Shown here: positions 1 to 5,409 of the stretch, one piece after another | Layout of the letters: every line of letters begins with the position of its first letter | Position numbering within the stretch: the first letter of the stretch is position 1 | Assembly: GCA_030426705.1 (NCBI GenBank) | Contig: JAUHXW010000171.1 | Coordinates: 1 to 6,480, forward strand | DNA from: Gammaproteobacteria bacterium | GTDB taxonomy: Bacteria > Pseudomonadota > Gammaproteobacteria > Xanthomonadales > Marinicellaceae | Length of the DNA: 6,480 bases | Direction: 5' to 3' | Translations under genes and position numbers: made by a program | Notes under the pieces: generated by a model | Told to the model about the DNA's origin: nothing | What the model saw: only the letters and a program-made list of their open reading frames with translations | Databases searched by the model: none

Positions 1-474
1 GATGTTGTGGTTGTAGTAATCCAAACCAGCGGCCGACAGTTTTTTCGATTGTTCTGGTGACAACATACCCAGGGTCAAACAGGTTTCCATGCCCAAGGCC
101 TTGACGCCTTTGACCATATCAATGACATTATCCAGGTCACGGTCTTTGGGGCTGCGCCAGGCTGCGCCCATACAGAAGCGGGTGGCACCTTGTTCTTTGG
201 CCAAACTGGCTTGTTCAATCACGGTATCCACCGGCATCAGAGGTTCGGCTTTGACTTCGGTGTCATAACGCACTGACTGCGGGCAGTAGTTACAATCTTC
301 CGGACAGGCGCCGGTTTTGATGCTCAGTAAGGTGCTGATTTGCACGTGGTTGGGGTTGAAATACTCACGGTGAATTTGATGGGCTTCAAACAACAAGTCG
401 TTGAATGGTTTAGCAAACAGAGCTTCTACTTCTTCGATGGTCCAATTGTGTCTGAGTGCGGTAGTTGCAGTCAT
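1..474 (-). CDS. bioB: Biotin synthase BioB, N-terminal 158 codons (gene runs off the left edge)
   Basis: BioB is the radical SAM enzyme that inserts sulfur into dethiobiotin in the last step of biotin synthesis, in the cytoplasm. The translation begins MTATTALRHNWTIEEVEALF and contains GACPEDCNYCPQS. Its C57, C61 and C64 form the CxxxCxxC motif that binds the SAM-cleaving 4Fe-4S cluster. C101 (in RFCMGAAWR) and C132 (in METCLTLGML) match the cysteines that help hold the second, 2Fe-2S cluster in the E. coli enzyme. The fragment ends in AGLDYYNHNI, which lies about halfway along the usual protein of roughly 320-350 residues, so the C-terminal half is outside the window. The ATG at 474 is the natural start: it gives the usual short N-terminus and lies about 30 bases from a good promoter. 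No clear Shine-Dalgarno sequence is visible. The identification is secure. I did not find a convincing BirA operator. Confidence 0.97.
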   Translation of the reverse strand, partial: MTATTALRHNWTIEEVEALFAKPFNDLLFEAHQIHREYFNPNHVQISTLLSIKTGACPEDCNYCPQSVRYDTEVKAEPLMPVDTVIEQASLAKEQGATRFCMGAAWRSPKDRDLDNVIDMVKGVKALGMETCLTLGMLSPEQSKKLSAAGLDYYNHNI

Positions 475-502
475 TGTGTTGGGTAAATTAACAAAAAATG
501 AA

Positions 503-531
503 AGTATGCGTTGCAAACGATGTTTAGTCAA
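503..531 (-). promoter_or_regulatory. Probable sigma-70 promoter of bioB
   Basis: Read on the minus strand, TTGACT (531-526, 5 of 6 to consensus) and CATACT (508-503, 4 of 6) are separated by exactly 17 bases. Transcription would start near 496, leaving a short leader of about 20 bases before the bioB ATG at 474. This was read by eye and has no experimental support, but both hexamers and the spacing fit well. Confidence 0.6.
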
Positions 532-573
532 TGCTTGTTTAAAAGTCTCTGTTGAAAATTGTTTGGGTTTTCA

Positions 574-602
574 TTGCGAAAACAGCAACAGGGGTCTAAA
601 AT
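574..602 (+). promoter_or_regulatory. Probable sigma-70 promoter of the M64 peptidase gene
   Basis: TTGCGA (574-579, 4 of 6) and TAAAAT (597-602, 5 of 6) are separated by 17 bases. The predicted start near 609 gives a leader of about 55 bases to the ATG at 665. It also lies downstream of the alternative in-frame ATG at 605, which supports 665 as the true start. The promoter is back to back with the bioB promoter, with about 42 bases between the two -35 elements. Confidence 0.55.
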
Positions 603-664
603 AAATGGTGAATGGGGTTGTTGTCATGCTGCAAATCCTTATGCCAATATCAGTGGGGTGTGTC

Positions 665-2254
665 ATGAAAAAAATTAAAATAATCTTGCTTTCCATGTTG
701 TCATTTTTAAGTGCGGAATCATTTGCAGTACCAACAGATTACATGGTCTTGAGATGGTCTGAACAGTCTGGTTTGGTGGTTGATTACCATCAGGTTGTTG
801 ATTTGGCTGAGAATAAATTTGTCAGTAAAAGTATGCCAAATGAAAAAGCGGTGACTTTGATTGGAAACGATGGTGAAAAAGTTTGGGTACCTTTGAAAAA
901 ATTTCAAATCACCCGATCAGAACATCATGGTATTGATCAGATTGATGGTTTACATTTAGAAAATGAAGAACTTGTTTTTGTTGTCCGAATTGCCCAAGGG
1001 TGGACCAAGACTTTGTCATTACCAAATGAGCATGGCAAGGCAGTGATTCAATACGATTGGCAACAGTTGGTTTCCAGTGCTGAGAAGAAAGGGCCGCAAA
1101 AATTGACCAAAGCTGTTTCAGGTGCGCAAGACAACCGAATCAATTTATTATTTTTAGGTGATGGTTATACCAGTGGACAACAAAGTGCCTACAACCAGGA
1201 TGTAGATGGCGTGATTAGCTATATGCAAACATTTGAACCTTATTTAAGTTACAGCAACTTTTTGAGCTTTGATCGACTGTTTGTCAGTAGTAATGAATCT
1301 GGTGCTGATAAACCTGCGGCTTGTTTTACCCCTTCAAGTTTTGCTGATACCGCTTTGGATGCCACCTACTGTACCAGTAATATCATGAGGCTGTTAACTG
1401 TCAACAGTAGCAAGGTTTATACCGCAGCTGTTGGTAATCCAGACTGGGATGAAATAGTGGTCATTGTTAACGATGATGAGTATGGTGGAGCTGGTGGTGC
1501 TTTTTCAACGATTTCAACCAATGCCTTGGCTACTGATGTGTTCATTCATGAGTACGGCCATACCTTCACCCGCCTGGCTGATGAATATGATTATCCTTAT
1601 CCCGGTTACCCCAATTGCAGTGATGTTAATGGTCCGGCATGTGAAGCCAATGTCACTGATGTCAATAACAGGAATGACCTCAAATGGTCTTATTTCGTTA
1701 CGCAAAGCACGCCAGTGCCAACACCTGTTGATTCAGGCTATAACCACCTGATGGGATTGTTTGAGGGTGCCAGGTATTTGACTTCAGGGATGTATCGACC
1801 CATAAATTCTTGTAATATGCGGGATTTGGGCGCAGCCTTCTGTGATGTGTGTAAGGAGGCTTATGTACTCAGGGTTTATGATGTCAATTATGCAGATGGT
1901 GGAAAGTTGAAATTGATAGAGCCAGGTACCATGGCACCTATCAATTCCAGCCCTGACGGTATGGTTTCAGTACCCATGAATTTCAGTGTTGACAGTTTAC
2001 AGCCATCACATGATTTATCAGTCACTTGGTTGATAGATAATGTACCACAATCCAGCAGCAACAGTTCTGCGGTAACCCAAAGTTTTGTATTTACCCCGAC
2101 ACAAACTGGTATGACTTCTGTTAAAGTCAGGATCAAAGACAATTCACCCATGGTGCATAACAGTCGACACAATGAGTTGCCAACGTTTGAACATGAGTGG
2201 ATGGTAGATGTTCAACCCTTTGATGATGATATTTTTGAAAATGGGTTTGAGTAA
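665..2254 (+). CDS. Secreted M64 family (IgA-peptidase-like) zinc metallopeptidase
   Basis: This is a predicted exported zinc endopeptidase of 529 residues. An N-terminal signal peptide (MKKIKIILLSMLSFLSAESFA, likely cut after residue 21) is followed by a beta-rich N-terminal region to about residue 150. The M64 catalytic domain opens with LLFLGDGYT (G165-T169). The active-site signature is HEYGHTFTRLADEY, with H295 and H299 as zinc ligands and E296 as the catalytic base. The conserved late cysteine cluster follows (C383-N-M and FCDVC, C393 and C396). Residues from about 410 to 515 look like an Ig-like beta domain (VTWLIDNV ... VKVRIKD). The protein ends in FDDDIFENGFE, a tail also found on the dehydrogenase-like protein at 2367-3557. 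I chose the ATG at 665 over the in-frame ATG at 605 because it begins a clean signal peptide, has GGGG about 8 bases upstream, and lies after the likely promoter. Family assignment is strong. The substrate is unknown, and true IgA cleavage should not be assumed. Confidence 0.9.
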   Translation: MKKIKIILLSMLSFLSAESFAVPTDYMVLRWSEQSGLVVDYHQVVDLAENKFVSKSMPNEKAVTLIGNDGEKVWVPLKKFQITRSEHHGIDQIDGLHLENEELVFVVRIAQGWTKTLSLPNEHGKAVIQYDWQQLVSSAEKKGPQKLTKAVSGAQDNRINLLFLGDGYTSGQQSAYNQDVDGVISYMQTFEPYLSYSNFLSFDRLFVSSNESGADKPAACFTPSSFADTALDATYCTSNIMRLLTVNSSKVYTAAVGNPDWDEIVVIVNDDEYGGAGGAFSTISTNALATDVFIHEYGHTFTRLADEYDYPYPGYPNCSDVNGPACEANVTDVNNRNDLKWSYFVTQSTPVPTPVDSGYNHLMGLFEGARYLTSGMYRPINSCNMRDLGAAFCDVCKEAYVLRVYDVNYADGGKLKLIEPGTMAPINSSPDGMVSVPMNFSVDSLQPSHDLSVTWLIDNVPQSSSNSSAVTQSFVFTPTQTGMTSVKVRIKDNSPMVHNSRHNELPTFEHEWMVDVQPFDDDIFENGFE

Positions 2255-2314
2255 GCAATGCCGTAACTACAGGAATGCTTTGGGTCTTGCGCTACCGTAT
2301 CCGTATCTCTGAGG

Positions 2315-2359
2315 TGGAAAGAGCAACGCAAGGTTAACTGTTTGTTGTTGCTCTTTCCA
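2315..2359. terminator. Perfect 13-bp inverted repeat between convergent genes, possible bidirectional terminator
   Basis: TGGAAAGAGCAAC (2315-2327) and GTTGCTCTTTCCA (2347-2359) are exact reverse complements around a 19-base loop. The structure lies 60 bases after the M64 peptidase stop and 7 bases after the stop of the convergent dehydrogenase-like gene. Its position suits a shared terminator, but neither side has a T-run, so it is not a textbook intrinsic terminator. It could instead protect 3' ends from exonucleases or be a copy of a dispersed intergenic repeat. Confidence 0.45.
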
Positions 2360-2366
2360 GGTCAAA

Positions 2367-3557
2367 TCAAGGTTCAAAATCATCAGCAAAAATCAAATCA
2401 TCAGGTGCTTCAACAGGCCCGGTAATTTTTATCAAAGCCGTCCAAGCCACTGCATAGAGTTCACCTTGCTCATCTTCACCCATGCTGGTTACAGCAAAGC
2501 CACCAATCAAGGTGCCCATATCGTGAATTTCCCATGAATTACCTTGTGGCCGGGCAGCAAAAAAGGTACCATCGCACCAATCGGTAAACAAATACCAGCC
2601 GTATAACCCGGCATAATCGAGGCCACGATAGCGATAACCCCCAACCGCAGTACAATAATTACTGTCAATCTGGTCGTGCTGTAGCATGGCAAAAGGGGCT
2701 TCATTGGGGCCATTGGAATCACAGCCGTTACCGCCCAAATAATCCAGGCCTTCAAAACAGGGCCAGCCAAAGTTTTCTCCGCCACTGCTACTGGCAGGAA
2801 CAAAATTAAACTCTTCCCAGGTATCCTCGCCGACATCGCCGATATATAAATCACCATTCAGGCGATCATGAGAAAATCGCCAGGGATTGCGTAAACCACT
2901 GACCCAAACTTCATCGGCGCCACTGACGCCGACATAAGGGTTGTCAGGCGGGATGGCATAATTTTTTTCGGCATCACCTGGAAAGTCATCACCATTGACA
3001 TCAATCCTTAAAATTTTACCGAGCAAACTGTTTAAATCCTGTGATGCCATAGGATCCCCGCTGCCATCACCCGAACTGATATAAAGGTAACCATCGATGG
3101 GGCCAAAACTCAGGTCACCACCGTTGTGTGCCTGAAAGGGTTGATCAAAGGTCAAAACAGTCACTGCCGAATTGGGGTCTGCGACATTGGCATCACCAGC
3201 GGATACACTGTACCTAGCTACCACTGTGTCACCATTTACATCGGTGTAATTGACATAGAAAAAACCATTGCTGGCATAATTGGGATGAAAGGCCAAGCCA
3301 AGTAAACCTTGCTCCCCGCCACTGCTGATGATGGCACTGAGATCAAGGAAAGGGGTGGCAAGGTTGACGCCATTTTCGACCACTTTGATTAGCCCGCCTT
3401 GTTGGGTTACGAACAATCGGTTGCTGCCATCGCCTGCATGGGTCACACTGACTGGATTGGTAAAGCCATTAGCGACATCTTCGGTGCCTAAAAATGCTGG
3501 TTGTGACCAAGCATTGATGGCATATAACACCATCAAAATCACTGTATATTTTTTCAT
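2367..3557 (-). CDS. Exported PQQ-dependent sugar dehydrogenase-like beta-propeller (sGDH/HHIP-like family)
   Basis: This 396-residue protein belongs to the soluble glucose/sorbosone dehydrogenase family, six-bladed propellers that in many members bind PQQ and oxidise sugars in the periplasm or outside the cell. It has a signal peptide (residues 1 to about 18, likely cut in AWS-QPA). The family pattern then appears in order: NRLFVTQQGG (46-55), GLLGLAFHP (84-92), AHNGGDLSFGP (143-153, with H144 matching the catalytic histidine), LLGKILRIDVNGD (178-190), GLRNPWRFSHD (221-231), GDVGEDTWEEFNFVP (240-254) and ENFGWPCFEG (261-270). The GLRNPWR and DVGxxxWEE forms resemble the HHIP-like branch more than classical glucose dehydrogenase. 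Cysteines 267, 279, 302 and 328 could form disulfides, as expected outside the cytoplasm. The tail DDLIFADDFEP (386-396) resembles that of the convergent peptidase. The start is supported by AGAGG six bases before the ATG. The family is confident. PQQ binding and substrate are not shown by the sequence. Confidence 0.9.
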   Translation of the reverse strand: MKKYTVILMVLYAINAWSQPAFLGTEDVANGFTNPVSVTHAGDGSNRLFVTQQGGLIKVVENGVNLATPFLDLSAIISSGGEQGLLGLAFHPNYASNGFFYVNYTDVNGDTVVARYSVSAGDANVADPNSAVTVLTFDQPFQAHNGGDLSFGPIDGYLYISSGDGSGDPMASQDLNSLLGKILRIDVNGDDFPGDAEKNYAIPPDNPYVGVSGADEVWVSGLRNPWRFSHDRLNGDLYIGDVGEDTWEEFNFVPASSSGGENFGWPCFEGLDYLGGNGCDSNGPNEAPFAMLQHDQIDSNYCTAVGGYRYRGLDYAGLYGWYLFTDWCDGTFFAARPQGNSWEIHDMGTLIGGFAVTSMGEDEQGELYAVAWTALIKITGPVEAPDDLIFADDFEP

Positions 3558-3580
3558 TTCTCGCCTCTAATTAAGATATG

Positions 3581-3599
3581 TTCACATGCTACGTGTGAA
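3581..3599. promoter_or_regulatory. Palindrome upstream of the dehydrogenase-like gene, possible operator
   Basis: TTCACATGCTACGTGTGAA has perfect 6-base arms (TTCACA/TGTGAA) around 7 bases. As RNA, a G-U and a G-C pair extend it to an 8-pair stem with a 3-base loop. It lies 23 bases upstream of the ATG at 3557. Read on the minus strand, the outer arm TTCACA is also 5 of 6 to a -35 box, but the best -10 (TATCTT) is only 15 bases away. A regulator operator overlapping a weak promoter, or a leader hairpin, are both possible. The regulator is unknown. The arm order is the reverse of a CRP site. The rest of the 182-base gap (3558-3739) shows nothing else I can support. Confidence 0.35.
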
Positions 3600-3739
3600 T
3601 CTGATACTCCGACAGTCTAGATTGAAGCGGATAAAACCGTCTATATGCAATCGTTTGAACGGTAGAGATTTTTGATTAAACGGCTCAAGTCAGAACAAGG
3701 ATATAGATTTGATTGTTAACCTTTATCATCTTCATGCAA

Positions 3740-4048
3740 CTACATTTTGATGGCTTGTTTAAATTCTGCTTCGCTGATTTGTCCGGTTTTAAATTGGTGT
3801 TGAACCAGCAGTTGTCCCAGCGTTTTTAGAGTGAAATATGCTTCACGACGATTAGGTTCGTGGCTTGCTATTTCTATACAATATACGATGGCTGTAGTTG
3901 GTTTTGTTTTGTAATCTTCTGTATATGGATTTGCAATTGACCATGAATCAAATTTGAAACTGGCATAATGATGCATCAGCAAAAGTGTATAAGGTGAATG
4001 AAATTCACACGAAATCCTGAACAACTCGGGACCACTTTGGCTGTGCAA
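3740..4048 (-). CDS. Uncharacterised small protein; 5' end uncertain
   Basis: I do not recognise this protein. From the only conventional start codon available, a TTG at 4048, it has 102 residues. It has no signal peptide or membrane segment. The middle contains HHYASFKFDSW and TTAIVYCIEI, which look like strands of a globular domain. The end (LGQLLVQHQFKTGQISEAEFKQAIKM) resembles the two-helix layout of short SHOCT-like C-terminal segments, a weak impression only. The frame stays open upstream to 4120, after a TAG at 4121-4123. That stretch reads like protein (KYYENHLSSFTELLKSLDG) but contains no ATG, GTG or TTG. The gene may therefore start at an unusual codon (an ATA lies at 4117), start at TTG 4048 despite a poor ribosome site (GAGG only 2-3 bases away), or have lost its 5' end. 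It lies directly downstream of the XRE regulator gene on the same strand and is probably co-transcribed with it. Confidence 0.55.
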   Translation of the reverse strand: MHSQSGPELFRISCEFHSPYTLLLMHHYASFKFDSWSIANPYTEDYKTKPTTAIVYCIEIASHEPNRREAYFTLKTLGQLLVQHQFKTGQISEAEFKQAIKM

Positions 4049-4125
4049 AACCTCTAACCCATCTAGGCTTTTAAGTAACTCAGTGAAGGAGGAGAGGTGG
4101 TTTTCGTAATACTTTATTACCTATT

Positions 4126-4617
4126 TTATTTGTTTAACCGTGGCTTATTTCTGACAGAGCGATTCAGTTCTCGCAGTTGGTGCCAGGATTGAATCCCTTG
4201 CCGGTTAAAAGTGATCCAAATGATGGCTGATATCAGACCCAAAATTAACCAGATGGCCAACAAGGATTTTAACCAAAGTGCACTTATTGTTCCTACAAAT
4301 AACCAGACCAAAGCCAGTGCAACCAGTTGGCTGATAAAAATAGCCATCAGTGCAATGACCCAGCCTTTTTTTAAAATTTGTGTTCGAGATAATGTCGGCT
4401 CTTCCTGTGTAGGTTGCCAATCCAGCGGTTTTAAGTTGAAAATGGCACACAGGGCATTGACGGTTTCTGTTGATACTGAACCATTTAATTCGGCTCTTTG
4501 TATGGTTCTTAAACTGATGCCACTGACATCTGCCAGATGTTGCTGGGTCCAACCTTTCATCTTGCGCAGGTTTTTTAACTTGTGACTGTCAATGTTCATT
4601 TCTTTATTATTCATCAT
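4126..4617 (-). CDS. Membrane-anchored XRE-family HTH regulator with two transmembrane helices
   Basis: This 163-residue protein joins a Cro/C1-type DNA-binding domain to a membrane domain. Residues 14-63 match HTH_3/XRE: LKNLRKMKGWTQQHLADVSG, then ISLRTIQRAELNGSVSTETV, with helices 2 and 3 around TQQHLAD and SLRTIQRAE. After a short linker come two hydrophobic helices, about residues 84-108 (WVIALMAIFISQLVALALVW) and 112-136 (ALWLKSLLAIWLILGLISAI). A basic tail (LRELNRSVRNKPRLNK) probably faces the cytoplasm. This places the DNA-binding domain at the inner face of the membrane. The start could be either of two adjacent ATGs (4617 or 4614) or the ATG at codon 7. GGAAAAT precedes the first pair. 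The gene is divergent from upp, and a dyad in the shared spacer could be its operator. Its targets cannot be read from the sequence. The unrecognised small gene at 3740-4048 follows closely. Confidence 0.85.
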   Translation of the reverse strand: MMNNKEMNIDSHKLKNLRKMKGWTQQHLADVSGISLRTIQRAELNGSVSTETVNALCAIFNLKPLDWQPTQEEPTLSRTQILKKGWVIALMAIFISQLVALALVWLFVGTISALWLKSLLAIWLILGLISAIIWITFNRQGIQSWHQLRELNRSVRNKPRLNK

Positions 4618-4705
4618 ATTTTCCGTGGTTTAAAGTCTTAATTGAATCATTAAATACCAACTGGCATTACGTCATCTTTGTGACAGTGGTGCGTCAATCA
4701 CTTAA

Positions 4706-4723
4706 AACTTTGTACACAAACTT
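4706..4723. promoter_or_regulatory. Dyad overlapping the upp promoter, candidate XRE operator
   Basis: AACTTTGTACACAAACTT is symmetric apart from one C/C mismatch per half and the two central bases: arms TTTGT/ACAAA, flanked by AA and TT. It spans the -35 to spacer region of the probable upp promoter and lies about 90 bases upstream of the divergent XRE gene. Small XRE regulators often bind such dyads and autoregulate, so it is a candidate operator. The link is inference from position and symmetry. Confidence 0.4.
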
Positions 4724-4724
4724 C

Positions 4725-4733
4725 TGCTAAAAT
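4725..4733 (+). promoter_or_regulatory. Probable extended -10 promoter element of upp
   Basis: TGCTAAAAT combines the extended TGn element (4725-4727) with TAAAAT (4728-4733, 5 of 6). The 17-base-spaced -35 position (4705-4710, AAACTT) is poor, which is tolerated in extended -10 promoters. Transcription would start near 4740, leaving a leader of only about 20 bases before the ATG at 4759. I see no Shine-Dalgarno sequence in that leader. No comparably good promoter was found for the XRE gene in the opposite direction. Confidence 0.5.
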
Positions 4734-4758
4734 CATCATTTTCAAAATAATCATCATT
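4731..4758 (+). repeat. Two copies of AATCATCATT in the upp leader
   Basis: AATCATCATT occurs at 4731-4740 and again at 4749-4758, 18 bases apart start to start. The first copy overlaps the -10 element and the likely transcription start. The second abuts the upp ATG. It could be a local duplication, a protein-binding pair, or chance in A/T-rich DNA. Confidence 0.5.
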
Positions 4759-5385
4759 ATGGCTGTACACGAAATCAATCACCCGCTGGTCAAGCACAAA
4801 ATAGGTTTGTTGCGCCAAAAAGACATCAAGGTCAATCATTTCCGTAACATAGTTTCAGAAATTGGCGTGCTGTTAACTTATGAAGCCACCCGTGATCTGA
4901 CCACTGAAAACCAAACCATTGACACCTGGGCCGGACAAACCACCGTACAAAAAATCAACAGCAAAAACATTTCTGTGGTGCCTATTTTGCGGGCGGGGCT
5001 GGGTATGTTAGACGGTGTGTTGCAAATGATTCCAGGTGCCGGTGTTTCGGTGGTTGGTTTTGCCCGAAATGAGGAAACCCTTGAGGCTGAAGCTTACTAT
5101 GAAAAACTGGTCAAGGACATCAAAGACCGTGAGGTGATTGTGGTTGATCCCATGTTGGCCACTGGTGGTACTCTGGATGCTACTTTGGATTTATTGAAAA
5201 AAGCCGGTTGTCAAAGCCTCAAAGGTATTTTTCTGGTGGCAGCACCCGAAGGGTTGGCCAGAATCGAGGCCAAGCACCCTGATGTCGATATTTATGTGGC
5301 GGCGATTGATGATCATTTGAATGAACAAGGCTATATTTTGCCCGGTTTGGGTGATGCCGGTGATAAAATTTTTGGCACCTTGTAG
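4759..5385 (+). CDS. upp: Uracil phosphoribosyltransferase
   Basis: Upp makes UMP from uracil and PRPP in the cytoplasm, the main uracil salvage step. The protein has 208 residues, the same length as E. coli Upp. Landmarks are VVPILRAGLGM (73-83), the PRPP-binding loop VVDPMLATGGT (128-138) and the C-terminal uracil-site signature YILPGLGDAGDKIFGTL (192-208). All are intact, so the enzyme should be functional. The ATG at 4759 gives the normal N-terminus (MAVHEINHPLVKHKIGLLRQ), although no ribosome-binding sequence precedes it. A Ser/Thr kinase gene begins 24 bases after its TAG with no terminator between them, so the two are probably co-transcribed. I do not see a uracil permease gene nearby. 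Confidence 0.97.
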   Translation: MAVHEINHPLVKHKIGLLRQKDIKVNHFRNIVSEIGVLLTYEATRDLTTENQTIDTWAGQTTVQKINSKNISVVPILRAGLGMLDGVLQMIPGAGVSVVGFARNEETLEAEAYYEKLVKDIKDREVIVVDPMLATGGTLDATLDLLKKAGCQSLKGIFLVAAPEGLARIEAKHPDVDIYVAAIDDHLNEQGYILPGLGDAGDKIFGTL

Positions 5386-5409
5386 CACCAACCATACTGG
5401 GAAGTTTTT

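Noticed and set aside
511..531. Possible BirA operator at the bioB promoter (AAAC-GAT-GTTT core)
   Set aside because: Known proteobacterial BirA half-sites are about 14-16 bases apart. Here the arms are only 3 apart and the outer bases do not match.
401..604. Plus-strand frame of 67 codons
   Set aside because: It overlaps bioB antisense and the promoter spacer, and its residues resemble no protein.
605..664. Upstream in-frame ATG for the M64 peptidase, adding 20 residues
   Set aside because: It would bury the signal peptide, and it starts before the likely transcription start.
1464..1751. Plus-strand frame of 95 codons inside the peptidase, plus opposing frames at 1514-1705 and 1888-2172
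   Set aside because: All overlap the conserved M64 catalytic or Ig-like coding sequence in other frames and look like shadows.
2291..2310. Tandem CCGTATCCGTAT in the convergent spacer
   Set aside because: It is only two copies of six bases, too short to treat as a repeat element.
4086..4192. Strong AAGGAGG followed by GTG at 4097 and a short hydrophobic plus-strand frame of 31 codons
   Set aside because: The purine run is the complement of serine codons (TCC TCC) in the small minus-strand gene, and the frame runs antisense through it and into the end of the XRE gene. Most likely chance.
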